The notes beneath the pieces were generated by a model. It was given only the letters and a program-made list of their open reading frames with translations. It was not told where the DNA came from and ran no database searches. From Carboxylicivirga litoralis (GTDB taxonomy: Bacteria; Bacteroidota; Bacteroidia; Bacteroidales; Marinilabiliaceae), in the NCBI RefSeq assembly GCF_025499605.1, contig NZ_JAFMVC010000011.1, positions 1-64,000 of the forward strand: 64,000 nt of DNA, read 5' to 3'. How positions within the stretch are numbered: position 1 is the stretch's first letter; each line of letters starts with the position of its first letter. Shown here in pieces: positions 54,169-63,667 of the stretch. The translations under genes were made by a program, and so were the position numbers.

Positions 54169-54249
54169 ATAACAAAAGTAAAAAGTGGCAGTGTTGAACT
54201 GCCGCTTTACGATTTAATTTATATTAATAATATTTTAAAAGTAATTATT

Positions 54250-55029
54250 ATGAAACAAATTAACCTTACTATAATCGCATTTGTATTAACGTGTGCATGT
54301 TATTCACAAAATTGGGTATATTCATTTGATGAGGCAAAAAACATGGCCCAAAAGAATAATAAATTATTGCTCGTTGATTTTTGGGCAAATTGGTGTGGTC
54401 CATGTCGCGAATTGGATGCAGAGGTGTGGAGTAAAGAAGAGGTAAAAACAGCCATGGCTAACTTTAACTGCGTTAAAGTTGATGTAGATATCTATTCTGA
54501 AGTTGCTAATAGCTACATGATAAAAGCTATCCCGGCTATTATTGTTATGGATTGTCATGGTAATATTGTTGAGGTTTTAAATGGAGTTAGTAATCATAGT
54601 AGTATGTTTAAAGCATTGGCATCATTTCCTAAAGATGTAAGTGGACTTACCAGAGCGATGTATTTGATGGAACAAGAAACGCTTAGTTTTGAAAATTGCT
54701 TAGAAGCCGACCGCTTATTAAAAGAAGAAATAAAAAACACAGAAGGTGGATATCGTCGTTATGTAGTTAATCAGGATACAAAACTACTTAAAAAAGCGTC
54801 AAAAGTTTGTGGTAAAAAAGACGCTTTGTTGCTTGAAAAAATAGAGTTATTAGCCTTGTATACCAGTGTTTTGAATAATCAAAATAAAAAGGTAATCAAG
54901 CAATTGGTTGATAAAAAAGGACTCGATAAATTGGATGAGACAAATAAAAAGCTGGCTTTTAAGATTTTGGCCATGGCATACCAAAACGAAGGAATGAAGG
55001 AAGAGAGTGCAAAGTATAGCATGCAGTAA
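54250..55029 (+). CDS. Secreted thioredoxin-fold protein
   Basis: A 259-residue protein with a signal peptide (MKQINLTIIAFVLTCACYSQ). The thioredoxin domain (about 20-130) has the redox site DFWANWCGPCRELDAEVW near 37-54 (CGPC) and the cis-Pro loop in IKAIPAIIVMD near 90-100. The C-terminal 130 residues form helical repeats (TPR-like). It acts in the periplasm, probably in disulphide reduction. It follows the paralogue pair by 82 bases and may belong to the same operon. Confidence 0.88.
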   Translation: MKQINLTIIAFVLTCACYSQNWVYSFDEAKNMAQKNNKLLLVDFWANWCGPCRELDAEVWSKEEVKTAMANFNCVKVDVDIYSEVANSYMIKAIPAIIVMDCHGNIVEVLNGVSNHSSMFKALASFPKDVSGLTRAMYLMEQETLSFENCLEADRLLKEEIKNTEGGYRRYVVNQDTKLLKKASKVCGKKDALLLEKIELLALYTSVLNNQNKKVIKQLVDKKGLDKLDETNKKLAFKILAMAYQNEGMKEESAKYSMQ

Positions 55030-55108
55030 AATTATAACAACGATTTATTAACTCTATTAAATAATCCAGATGATAAAGTCTAAACACACATTCTAAATCA
55101 ATATATTT

Positions 55109-55462
55109 ATGAAAAAATCACACATCATTCTACTCCTTATGGTTTCGCTTGTGGGAATATTTACACTCACCAGCTTAATGACTCCACAAGAGCCGGAAAC
55201 TCCATCACCCAATAATTCAGTCATTATGGTTCGTACCTTTGAGATATATGGTATGAAACCATCGAGTATGGTGACTATTTATGAAGACGGAACGGTGGAG
55301 AAAGAGCCCTTGGGCAAACTCAATGCGAGTAAACCAGAGCAAAACTTATTAGCTATTCATGCTAAAATCAATGAGATTGAAACAAAAGGATATACCTTGG
55401 TTTCAACAACTGGTGGTAATTCGGATAATGTTATTTGCACCACTTTTATATTTAAAAAGTAA
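55109..55462 (+). CDS. Small exported protein
   Basis: A 117-residue protein with an N-terminal hydrophobic segment (SHIILLLMVSLVGIFTLTSLM) serving as signal or anchor. After a Pro-rich spacer (TPQEPETPSPNNS) the rest (about 40-117) is beta-rich and ends STTGGNSDNVICTTFIFKK. The family was not recognised. It follows the thioredoxin gene by 79 bases. Confidence 0.65.
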   Translation: MKKSHIILLLMVSLVGIFTLTSLMTPQEPETPSPNNSVIMVRTFEIYGMKPSSMVTIYEDGTVEKEPLGKLNASKPEQNLLAIHAKINEIETKGYTLVSTTGGNSDNVICTTFIFKK

Positions 55463-55497
55463 GTGAATAATTAAATTAAGCTACTGCATGTGTTTTC

Positions 55498-56100
55498 ATG
55501 TCTGGCAACTTTTATCTCAAACCAATGATTACCGCTACCAGTCAGGATATTCCTACCATCATTAAAATACTTGCTCCAGCTTTTGTCAATAACCGAAGTG
55601 TTAACCGCTGTGTGAAGCAGGATGGGAAACGACTGCAGCGTATCGAAAATCAAATAGCTTACGTTAGTCGTATTAGTATTCGTAACCAGCAGGCTTTTTT
55701 AAATTCGGATAAAACAGGAGCAGTATTGTGTAGCCAATCCAATAGAAAAAAAGCATCCATATGGGATGACCTGTTTTATGTGTTTAAAGTATCAGGTCTT
55801 CGAATGGGGTTTCAGTTGATGAAGCGCGAAAAGCTTATTAAGCAATTTCATCCACAGATACCCTATTGTCATTTGTGGTTTATTGGAGTCGATGCATCTT
55901 TGCAAGGACAAGGTATAGGAAGTAAATTGCTGGCTGAAATTATGGGTTTATGTAATAAGCAAAAACTACCTATTTACCTTGAAACATCAACATTAGCCAA
56001 CCTTCATTTTTATAATAGAAGTGGCTTTGAGCTGTATAAGCAAATAAAATTACCTATGGATGATTTTGACTTGTATTTTTTCAGGTGGATGCCGGTATAA
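55498..56100 (+). CDS. GNAT-family N-acetyltransferase
   Basis: 200 residues from ATG 55498 or 191 from the ATG at 55525. The acetyl-CoA motif is LWFIGVDASLQGQGIGSKLL near 121-140 (QGQGIG), followed by ETSTLANLHFYNRSGFELYK near 161-180. The acceptor is unknown. A terminator lies 50 bases after the stop. Confidence 0.85.
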   Translation: MSGNFYLKPMITATSQDIPTIIKILAPAFVNNRSVNRCVKQDGKRLQRIENQIAYVSRISIRNQQAFLNSDKTGAVLCSQSNRKKASIWDDLFYVFKVSGLRMGFQLMKREKLIKQFHPQIPYCHLWFIGVDASLQGQGIGSKLLAEIMGLCNKQKLPIYLETSTLANLHFYNRSGFELYKQIKLPMDDFDLYFFRWMPV

Positions 56101-56152
56101 TGCTCAATTATGACCATTTAAAACCAAAATACAAGAATCGTTTTAGGCTATT

Positions 56153-56184
56153 AAAAAAGCGCTTACCAATCGGCAAGCGCTTTT
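56153..56184. terminator. Bidirectional rho-independent terminator
   Basis: AAAAGCGCTTACC and GGCAAGCGCTTTT form a stem of about 12 bp around a 4-base loop, with an A run on one side and a T run on the other. It separates the convergent GNAT and S41 protease genes. Confidence 0.85.
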
Positions 56185-56206
56185 CTGTATCTATCTTTCT
56201 AAGTTG

Positions 56207-57934
56207 TTAGCTTTTCTTAGCTCTTGAAGGGCGGTCGCCGGCATGGCTGGCCACAGTGCCATCGAGCAAACCATTATACTGACTCATGTCTTTTAACAGC
56301 TTCTTGGCTTCTTCCAATTCAACATCGTTATTTAAACTGGCTTTAATGGCGCCTTTTTGGTAGTAGTAACGCTTGGTTATCTCCATTACCATTAACTCCT
56401 TTATTTCATCCTCAAATTGGCGCATATCTTTTTCTACGTCCAGCTTCAATAGTTCTTCCATGGCCGTAAAGTCAGCTTCAGCTTTTTCGTAGTAACCTTC
56501 GCGTTTGGCTGTTTTCACCAGGTCTTTGAATTTCTCCTGTGATAAGGATTCGTAACGGAAGTCATCCTTAGCCTTCACAAACTCGATAAACTCATTGTAG
56601 GCTTCTTCTGAAACAGCGAATTTTTCAGGCGCATCAATGGTTTTGTTCTTTAAAACAAAGTTCGTGGCATAATCAAAAATCATGCTTTGCACCACTAATG
56701 CAAAGGTAACGTTAGCATATTTTGGCGATTCCACTTTGATATCTGGTGAAATACCGCCACCATCAAATACCGAGCGACCATTCAATGTTTTGTATTCAGA
56801 GATTAACGAATCAGCTACTAAACCAACCGCACCATCTTCGTCGCGATGCGTGTAATCCAAGGCCTGGATGCATCGGCCTGAAGGAATATAGTATTTAGCC
56901 GTTGTTACTTTTAACTTGGCATTGTACGACAGGTTGCGAGTTGTTTGAACCAAACCTTTTCCAAACGAGCGTTGACCAAGAACCACAGCACGGTCAAGGT
57001 CTTGCAAAGCACCTGACACAATCTCAGAAGCCGAAGCTGAACCACGACTGATTAATACGGCCAGTGGCATCACTGTATCTATTGGCTGACGCATGGCATT
57101 GTAGGTTTTGTCCCACTGTTTTACTTTTCCGCGAGTGCTCACCACTTCTGAACCTTTAGGAACAAATAAGTTGACAATTTTCACGGCTTCGTCCAACAAT
57201 CCTCCCGGGTTGGCACGTAAGTCTAATACAATGCTTTTAGCTCCCTGTTTATCACGCAGGTCCAAAAAGGCTTTTTCAATTTCACGTGAACAGTCTTGTG
57301 TAAAGTTATTTAGCTGGATGATACCTGTTTCTTCGTTAACCATGCCATAGTAAGGCACCGGATTAATCGAAATCTTTTGACGTTCCAGTTCAACAGTTAT
57401 TGGTTTTTCGGTTCCTGGTCGCTGCACTTTGATTTTTAATTCAGTATTAGCAGGGCCTTTCAGATTGTTGCTCACATCAGGTGTATTTTTACCCACCATG
57501 TCTTTGCCATCAATCTCCAGTATTTTATCACCTGCTTTTAAACCAGCCAATGCGGCCGGAAAACCTTCGTAAGGCTCGGCAATTACCACGTATTCGCCAC
57601 GTTTCGAAATTAAGGAACCAATTCCTGCATATTCACCGGTGGTCATAAAGCGGAAATCTTCCATGTCCGACTCAGGAATATACGTGGTGTATGGGTCCAA
57701 CGACTCCAACATATTATTAATCCCTTCGGTAATCAATTCTTCCGGGTCAGTCTCATCCACATAGTAACTGTTCACTTCGCGGAAGAGTGTATAGAAGATA
57801 TCGAGGTTTTTAACGACTTCGAAATTGCGTTTATCATCGTTAAAACTGTAAAGTCCTAACATCATCACCATTACAAGCGAAACGCCTGTAATCCATCTTA
57901 CTTTACGTGTTCTCAGAAAGTTGTTCATATTCAA
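56207..57934 (-). CDS. S41-family C-terminal processing protease
   Basis: A 575-residue periplasmic serine protease anchored by an N-terminal helix (about 14-30). A PDZ domain (about 95-185) with the substrate-loop GYAGIGSLI precedes the S41 catalytic core. LDLRANPGGLLDEAVKI near 235-251 is typical; the Ser lies in SRGSASASEIVSGAL near 294-308 and the Lys in GQRSFGKGLVQT near 318-329. The C-terminal helical region runs to 575 and is longer than in CtpA. It probably trims cell-envelope proteins. Confidence 0.93.
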   Translation of the reverse strand: MNMNNFLRTRKVRWITGVSLVMVMMLGLYSFNDDKRNFEVVKNLDIFYTLFREVNSYYVDETDPEELITEGINNMLESLDPYTTYIPESDMEDFRFMTTGEYAGIGSLISKRGEYVVIAEPYEGFPAALAGLKAGDKILEIDGKDMVGKNTPDVSNNLKGPANTELKIKVQRPGTEKPITVELERQKISINPVPYYGMVNEETGIIQLNNFTQDCSREIEKAFLDLRDKQGAKSIVLDLRANPGGLLDEAVKIVNLFVPKGSEVVSTRGKVKQWDKTYNAMRQPIDTVMPLAVLISRGSASASEIVSGALQDLDRAVVLGQRSFGKGLVQTTRNLSYNAKLKVTTAKYYIPSGRCIQALDYTHRDEDGAVGLVADSLISEYKTLNGRSVFDGGGISPDIKVESPKYANVTFALVVQSMIFDYATNFVLKNKTIDAPEKFAVSEEAYNEFIEFVKAKDDFRYESLSQEKFKDLVKTAKREGYYEKAEADFTAMEELLKLDVEKDMRQFEDEIKELMVMEITKRYYYQKGAIKASLNNDVELEEAKKLLKDMSQYNGLLDGTVASHAGDRPSRAKKS

Positions 57935-58342
57935 TGTTTAATATTTTTTACCTGAGTTAATTTGTCTGTTGCGGCAATATGCAAAGACCTTACCATCGTC
58001 CAAATAATTCAAAAATTATTTCTGTCTCCGACAGCGACTAAGATTCAGTAAAGAATTTTTTTCAAAAGTTAAACTGACTCTAAGTCGGGACTAGCTTAAA
58101 CGTGATTCATTTTATAAAATTTGCGAATCGTTCTCACTAGCGTGGTTCACAAAGTTAATATTTCATACAAAAGAATCAAGCTGTCAAGCTAAGGTCGGGT
58201 GGGACTTTAACTTATTATTAACCAATTGGCAGGGAAGAAGGTTCAAAAATGTCGAACTGATAAACTGGTCAACTGCTTTATCTGAAAACCCAGAACTCAG
58301 AACCACAACAGAAACCCGCCGAGGACTTAGGACTTACACACA
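57935..58342. other. Intergenic gap without gene
   Basis: No gene is seen. The end near 58244-58330 has phrases (GTCGAACTGATAAACTG, CCCAGAACTCAGAACC) like those at 48580-48610 and 48965-48995. Promoters for the S41 gene must lie near 57940. Confidence 0.5.
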
Positions 58343-60697
58343 CTATTCCCCTTTGCCCAAGGACTCAAACCGGCAACGCTCCGAATTACCATCTTCATCA
58401 GTGACAATAAGGGTATGCCAGCCTTTTTCGGGTGCGATGGCCATTTGATGATGATGAACGGTTTCGCCCAGGTAGGCATTATCGAGGTGCCAAAACAGGT
58501 GAGTCGATGCTTTTTGATGGGTAGCTTTGCAAATGATCTGCCCCAGGCTACCATCTATTTCCTTAGGTACAAAAAGTTGCGTATTGGCTTGTGGATAAAT
58601 GATTTCAATAGCCTGTTGTTGCTCATAACAGCCTTTTTTGAACGGAGGCAGCGTTTTATAAAGCGGATTTCGAAACTGGTAATACCAGGCCATCACCGGA
58701 GGCAATGTAAACCAGCTTTCATGCTGCATTTTTTCCGTTGGATAGCAGTCGGCATTCACACGGTATTGTTTATCGGCACTTAAGTGTACCAGATGATGAT
58801 AAGGACACACTGGCAGATCGTGTTGAATAGCAGGAATGAATACCGAATCAATGTCGGTGCAGAATTGGGAAGCTTTATAACCACTTTGCCGGCAAATGGC
58901 GGTCTGCTGCATATTGTCATAAGGTGCTGCAAACCATGATGAGGGCGGTAACTGACGATACAGTTCAAACAGGACAGGAGCTGCTGCGCTTCCGCCGATG
59001 ATGCCCGGACGTCCTTCGCCACTGGCATTACCCACCCAGACACCAACCGTGTATTCCGGCGTCACACCAACGGCCCAGGCATCTCTAAAGCCATAGCTTG
59101 TGCCTGTTTTCCAGGCTATTTTTCGTCCCGATGAAAAGTTTTCCCAGCCGGTTTCTTCCTCAGGCCGTTGCACATTGGTTAAAGCCACAAAAGTGTGATA
59201 AATAGCGGCGGCAGATAACACCGTGGGCTGAAAACTGAGTTGGGGCTCTGAGCCTTCGTCAGTGTTGGTTAACCGGGCTAAGCGAAAATCATTTTTGTCG
59301 TATTGAGCCGACTCATTGGTGTAAGTCATCAGGCAACGTGCCATGGATGAATAAACGGATGATAACTCGTGCAAAGAGGTTTCGGCGCCGCCTAATATCA
59401 GGGATAAACCATAGTGAGAAGCCGGTTTGTTAATGGTGCTGATACCCAGTTGGCGTAAAAGCGTATGAAACTTTTCGGTTCCGTAATTATCCTGAAGACG
59501 CACAAAAGGGACATTTAAAGAACGTGAGAGTGCGGTGTGAGCAGGAACGGCTCCATCAAATTGCTTGTTGTAATTTTGTGGCGAAAAATCACTGTAATAG
59601 GTGGGGATGTCGGAGAGTAACATTTGTGGCAACAACAAACCATCATCCAGAGCGGCGGCATACAGAAAGGGTTTTAGCGTACTTCCGGTGCTTCGCTTCG
59701 ATTGGATAATATCCACATCGTGCCCGTAGCCATGGGTGTTAAACGACGAATTGCCCACATAGGCTTTTACTTCGGCTGTTTTATTATCAATGATAATAGC
59801 CGCTATATTATGAATTTCGTTATGCCTGTTGATGCTGTGAAAATTCTCAACAATCTGACTGGCTTGTTCCTGCAGGTTTTTATTGAGTGTTGAGTTAAAG
59901 CTGTTGTCCGTATGATTCTGGATGAGTGTATTCAAAAGGTGAGGAGCCTTCTGTGGAAGTGGCAATGGCTTATCGGGCAACGGCTCGGCGCAGGCCAGGT
60001 AATGCTCTGTTGAATCGATTAGGTGATTATCCAGTAATTTATTGAGTAAAAAATTACGTTTGCGCATTAAAGCCTCACGGTTTTTTCCCGGATGAATCAT
60101 GGACGGTGCATTGGGCAATACGGCCAGCAGCGCCGATTCGCTCCAGGACAGGTCATGTGCTGCACGGCCAAAATAGCGCCAGGCAGCGGCTTCGATACCC
60201 ACCACATTACCGCCAAAGGGCGCATGTGCGGCATATAAATTCAGAATCTCATCTTTGGAATAACGTAATTCGAGGCGTGTTGCCTGAATGGTTTCAATCA
60301 ATTTATTCCAAACGGTGCGAGGGCGTTTGTACGCCAGGCGAATCACTTGCATGGAGAGTGTGCTGCCACCGCTTTTGATTTGCCCCGCTATCAGGTTTTG
60401 CCAGGTGGCACGCAGCAAGGAAACCGGGTTAAAGCCCAGATGATAGCGAAAATACTCATCTTCGAAATGAATAATGGCTTGCTCAAATTTATCAGGGACT
60501 GAGTCGCCGGCTTCAAAGCGCCATTGGCCATCGTTGGCTATGTGCGCCGACAACAGTTCGCCATGCCTGGAGTTAAGAATGAAGGAGTAGGGCGTATTAA
60601 ATAGTTGTTTGGGCAGGCAGAAATAATAGGCTATTGCTATCAATACCAGACCTGTCCAAAACCACTTCCTTTTGTTGCTGCGAAAAGCCATTTTCAT
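58343..60697 (-). CDS. pbpC: Penicillin-binding protein 1C
   Basis: A 784-residue bifunctional peptidoglycan synthase read from ATG 60697; the frame is open to 60766 but that part overlaps an inverted repeat. After a TM helix (about 10-29), the GT51 glycosyltransferase has IHFEDEYFRYHLGFNP near 76-91, and KSGGSTLSMQ near 113-122. The transpeptidase has STGSTLKPF near 344-352 (SxxK), SRSLN near 391-395 (SxN) and WKTGTSYGFRDAW near 529-541 (KTG). A BiPBP_C tail follows. It may serve in septal or peripheral cell-wall repair. Confidence 0.92.
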   Translation of the reverse strand: MKMAFRSNKRKWFWTGLVLIAIAYYFCLPKQLFNTPYSFILNSRHGELLSAHIANDGQWRFEAGDSVPDKFEQAIIHFEDEYFRYHLGFNPVSLLRATWQNLIAGQIKSGGSTLSMQVIRLAYKRPRTVWNKLIETIQATRLELRYSKDEILNLYAAHAPFGGNVVGIEAAAWRYFGRAAHDLSWSESALLAVLPNAPSMIHPGKNREALMRKRNFLLNKLLDNHLIDSTEHYLACAEPLPDKPLPLPQKAPHLLNTLIQNHTDNSFNSTLNKNLQEQASQIVENFHSINRHNEIHNIAAIIIDNKTAEVKAYVGNSSFNTHGYGHDVDIIQSKRSTGSTLKPFLYAAALDDGLLLPQMLLSDIPTYYSDFSPQNYNKQFDGAVPAHTALSRSLNVPFVRLQDNYGTEKFHTLLRQLGISTINKPASHYGLSLILGGAETSLHELSSVYSSMARCLMTYTNESAQYDKNDFRLARLTNTDEGSEPQLSFQPTVLSAAAIYHTFVALTNVQRPEEETGWENFSSGRKIAWKTGTSYGFRDAWAVGVTPEYTVGVWVGNASGEGRPGIIGGSAAAPVLFELYRQLPPSSWFAAPYDNMQQTAICRQSGYKASQFCTDIDSVFIPAIQHDLPVCPYHHLVHLSADKQYRVNADCYPTEKMQHESWFTLPPVMAWYYQFRNPLYKTLPPFKKGCYEQQQAIEIIYPQANTQLFVPKEIDGSLGQIICKATHQKASTHLFWHLDNAYLGETVHHHQMAIAPEKGWHTLIVTDEDGNSERCRFESLGKGE

Positions 60698-60713
60698 GGC
60701 TTTCAAAATTAAG

Positions 60714-60746
60714 AAACCTGTCAGGTTTAGCAAGCCTGACAGGTTT
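60714..60746. repeat. Inverted repeat upstream of pbpC
   Basis: AAACCTGTCAGG and CCTGACAGGTTT are perfect 12-bp arms around a 9-base spacer. It lies just before the pbpC start at 60697 and could be an operator or a hairpin. Confidence 0.6.
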
Positions 60747-60804
60747 AAAAGACGCTTTTCTATCAAGTCCGCAGTTGTTATTTACGCGTTATGTAATAAA
60801 AATA

Positions 60805-60853
60805 ACCACAAAGGCACTAAGTTAATCCTTCGTGAGTTTAGTGCCTTTGTGGT
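60805..60853. repeat. Perfect 16-bp inverted repeat between TonB receptor and pbpC
   Basis: ACCACAAAGGCACTAA (60805-60820) and TTAGTGCCTTTGTGGT (60838-60853) match in full, with a 17-base loop. It lies downstream of the TonB receptor (which reads leftward and ends at 60904) and upstream of pbpC. It may terminate the first gene, though there is no strong T run on the leftward strand. Words of this kind recur between genes in Bacteroidota. Confidence 0.6.
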
Positions 60854-60903
60854 GAATATGTCTGAACAATCTATTCATTATTGGATATTAAAGTGATATG
60901 ACG

Positions 60904-63144
60904 TTATAGCTTAGCCACAAGCGTCAACACAAAGCTTCTTCCGGGTGCATAAATAGCCTGACTGCTTCCTTTTACTGAGCGCGTCAGGTGTTCATAATAC
61001 GTTTCATCAAACATATTATGAGCCGTGGCCGTCAACTCCAGGTGTTGGTTCAACGCATAATTGACTGATACATCAACCAATGTAAAAGCAGGTGTTTTAG
61101 TTTCTCCAAAACTGCCGACAATACGATTTTGCTTTAACACATGGCGTAAACTCAATTCAGGATGTAGTTTGCCATTGAGGTAATGACCACTTAATAAATA
61201 CCTGAAATCCATCGGTGGAATTTCGGGCAAAGCTTCGCCGCTATCATCGTTTTTTCCATAGGTATATGCCATGCTCAATCGGTGCTGAAGGTGAGCAGGT
61301 AGTTGTTGCAACCAAACCGCTTCAAAACCCGTTGACCGGGCGTTATCGATGTTGGTAAACTGCCTCACACCCGGACTGCTCGGTAATTTAGGTGCTATAT
61401 CGTCACGAATTTCGGACGAAATATATTCGTTCATCAAGGCCATAAAACCGGTTAGCTGAATATGTGTCGATGAAGATTTGTAAGTCAGACTCAAATCCAT
61501 CTGGTTATTTTTTTCCGCATCCAACTCAGGGTTTCCCAGCATTTCGTAAGGGTCGACGCCAACGGGTAAAAAGTTAATGTAACGCTCGCTTAAACTACCA
61601 CTGCGTTGGGCATGACCCAGCCATAATTCAGCACTGAGCTTTGCATTCAACTGTCGCGTCAGACCAAAGCTAATAGCCGGATTGATAGTCTTGGAAGACA
61701 GGTCGGTATAGTTGGAAGCGAAATTGGCATCTGCCTGGCCGGCATTGGCTGTGTTGTATTCGAAGCGAGCCGAGTATACCAATTGCCATTTGCCTGCTAC
61801 TTGTTGGAATTCAGTAAAAAGAGACGCCTTGTTAATGCAGGCATTCTGCCAGACATTATCGTAAACTGTCTTTCCCACATTAGGGCCCATTAAAAAATAG
61901 CGACTACGTTCGCCTTCGGCTTTATCAGCGCGAAAATCAAGTCCAAGATATAAAAGGTTCGGGCCCAATAACCACTGGCCTTCTGATCGTCCTCCGTAAT
62001 TATAGGTTTTAGCCGCTGTTTCGGCATCTACCGTGCGCGGGTCGAGCACTTTACCGAAGTTATCCATCAGGTGATCGACATACGTTGAGTAAAGGCTGGT
62101 CGTCCATTTTCTTAGCTTTTTATTAAAGCGCACGGTGTGATGGAGGCTGCCCAGCCAGGTATCATCTTTTCGCAAATCCATTGGTAAGGCTGGAAAGTCA
62201 ACATCTTTCGCGTAGTTATGACTGACATTCAGGCGAATATCCTGGTTGTGATTTAAGCTAAAAGCCATGGATGTACCAATGTTATTTCTACTAAAGGATG
62301 AAAGCACTTCATTACCATTACCATCTTCATAATTATCACCTGTTGAGAGGGAACCAAACACCTTTATATCGTGCGATTTTCCATTGAAACCGATCAGACC
62401 TTCGCTGCGGTAAATGCGTCCATTGCTTTCGTAGCTACCCGACAAGCGGCCATTCAATGCCGGTTCATCTCCAAACCCTGGCTGTTCCGTTTGGAAATTA
62501 ATGGTGCCACCAAAGGCATTACCGTAGCGCAAGGAATAAGGGCCTTTTAAAATCGTAATTTGCGATAGCATGTTAACCGGCATTTGGCTGCTGGGCGGAT
62601 CCATGCGGTTGGGACAGGCGGCATTGGCGCTCTGAGCCCCATCCATCACTATATTGAGCTGGTCGTATTTAAAGCCCCGCAGTACCGGGTCGAATCCATA
62701 GCTGCCACTTTTGCGAATGAAAGCTACTTCTGGCATCTGAGCCAATAAGGCTGAAGCATCGTGCGACAGGCGGTTTTGATTATTAAACAGCACCGACAGA
62801 GAATCGGTAACTGGCTGGTGAAGAGCAATGATACTGACGGGTTGCAGCAGGTAATCATGATTGGTCAATAAATAGGTTCCTTGTTTTAATAGAGCCTCAA
62901 CTTCTGATGGCTTCAAATTAATTGCACCATAGATAATATGTGAAACAATTAATGAACTGTTTGATTCGTAGTTGATTGTGATAACTCCTTGTTGATCGCT
63001 GATTCCTTGTTGACTACCATATTGGTAGTTGGCATTAACAATAGGTGTTTTTAACGCCCGGTCAAGCAATTGAATCGATTGACTATGGATGGGGTTAAAA
63101 ATTACACACACTAGTAATGCCACCAAAAAGATGAATTTATTCAT
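60904..63144 (-). CDS. TonB-dependent receptor, copper-receptor type
   Basis: A 746-residue outer-membrane receptor. Signal peptide about 1-20 (ends IHS), then a carboxypeptidase-like domain, a plug (about 120-225) and a 22-strand barrel. In the plug, ANAACPNRMDPPSSQM near 173-188 matches the CxxxM copper-binding stretch known from the OprC/NosA group (ACPNRMDPP), so copper uptake is likely. GGTINFQTEQPG near 213-224 and the C-terminal barrel end (FVLTLVAKL) are intact. A small Cys-rich gene precedes it and another TonB receptor follows upstream. Confidence 0.85.
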   Translation of the reverse strand: MNKFIFLVALLVCVIFNPIHSQSIQLLDRALKTPIVNANYQYGSQQGISDQQGVITINYESNSSLIVSHIIYGAINLKPSEVEALLKQGTYLLTNHDYLLQPVSIIALHQPVTDSLSVLFNNQNRLSHDASALLAQMPEVAFIRKSGSYGFDPVLRGFKYDQLNIVMDGAQSANAACPNRMDPPSSQMPVNMLSQITILKGPYSLRYGNAFGGTINFQTEQPGFGDEPALNGRLSGSYESNGRIYRSEGLIGFNGKSHDIKVFGSLSTGDNYEDGNGNEVLSSFSRNNIGTSMAFSLNHNQDIRLNVSHNYAKDVDFPALPMDLRKDDTWLGSLHHTVRFNKKLRKWTTSLYSTYVDHLMDNFGKVLDPRTVDAETAAKTYNYGGRSEGQWLLGPNLLYLGLDFRADKAEGERSRYFLMGPNVGKTVYDNVWQNACINKASLFTEFQQVAGKWQLVYSARFEYNTANAGQADANFASNYTDLSSKTINPAISFGLTRQLNAKLSAELWLGHAQRSGSLSERYINFLPVGVDPYEMLGNPELDAEKNNQMDLSLTYKSSSTHIQLTGFMALMNEYISSEIRDDIAPKLPSSPGVRQFTNIDNARSTGFEAVWLQQLPAHLQHRLSMAYTYGKNDDSGEALPEIPPMDFRYLLSGHYLNGKLHPELSLRHVLKQNRIVGSFGETKTPAFTLVDVSVNYALNQHLELTATAHNMFDETYYEHLTRSVKGSSQAIYAPGRSFVLTLVAKL

Positions 63145-63237
63145 TTTGGAGGTGTGAAATGATTAAAAAATGGCACATAAATCTCATTCAGTGCTTAGCG
63201 CTGAACGGGTGCTTTTAATAAAGTCGATATGGAGGAA

Positions 63238-63603
63238 TCAATGGCGGGGAGGATGAAAAATATCGGCGTGAACGGCCTGAAGGCTTAAATGTGTTCGAAC
63301 GCAATAAGAGATACTTTTTGAGGTGTTTAAAGCTTTGTATGGATTTCTAAAATCATTAAAAAAATCGATAAGCAGTTTGCGTTTTGTAGGCTCAGGACTG
63401 GTTTTGTCCTGCTCGTTTTGCTGCTCCATCTGTTTTTTAAGATGACAACATCCCTGGCAAGTATTGTTTTTAACTTCTTTTTGCTCACATAAATTTTCAG
63501 CAATGTATTGTTGATTCATTTTAAAAACCAAAAGGATAAATGAGTCACCTGAAGAAGCGATTAAGCTTACCAATGCTAATAATATGAGGAGCGATTTTTT
63601 CAA
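63238..63603 (-). CDS. Small Cys-rich envelope protein next to copper receptor
   Basis: About 121 residues from TTG 63603; the frame is open to 63642 with a GTG. An N-terminal helix (KKSLLILLALVSLIAS) is followed by MNQQYIAENLCEQKEVKNNTC (given in part), then CQGCCHLKKQMEQ, a CxxC-C cluster typical of a small family of Bacteroidota seen near copper and haem receptor genes. It lies 94 bases upstream of the copper-type TonB receptor and may bind metal on the way in or out. Function not known. Confidence 0.68.
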   Translation of the reverse strand: MKKSLLILLALVSLIASSGDSFILLVFKMNQQYIAENLCEQKEVKNNTCQGCCHLKKQMEQQNEQDKTSPEPTKRKLLIDFFNDFRNPYKALNTSKSISYCVRTHLSLQAVHADIFHPPRH

Positions 63604-63667
63604 AAATAAAGGATGTGCTTTGCAGATATAACAAAGGCACACCCCTTATGTTTTTGTGATGAGTTGA

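Noticed and set aside
57285-57305. ATTTCACGTGAACAG in the S41 gene as a possible fourth parS
   Set aside because: Only about 11 of 16 positions match and the right arm is wrong; likely chance within the coding sequence.
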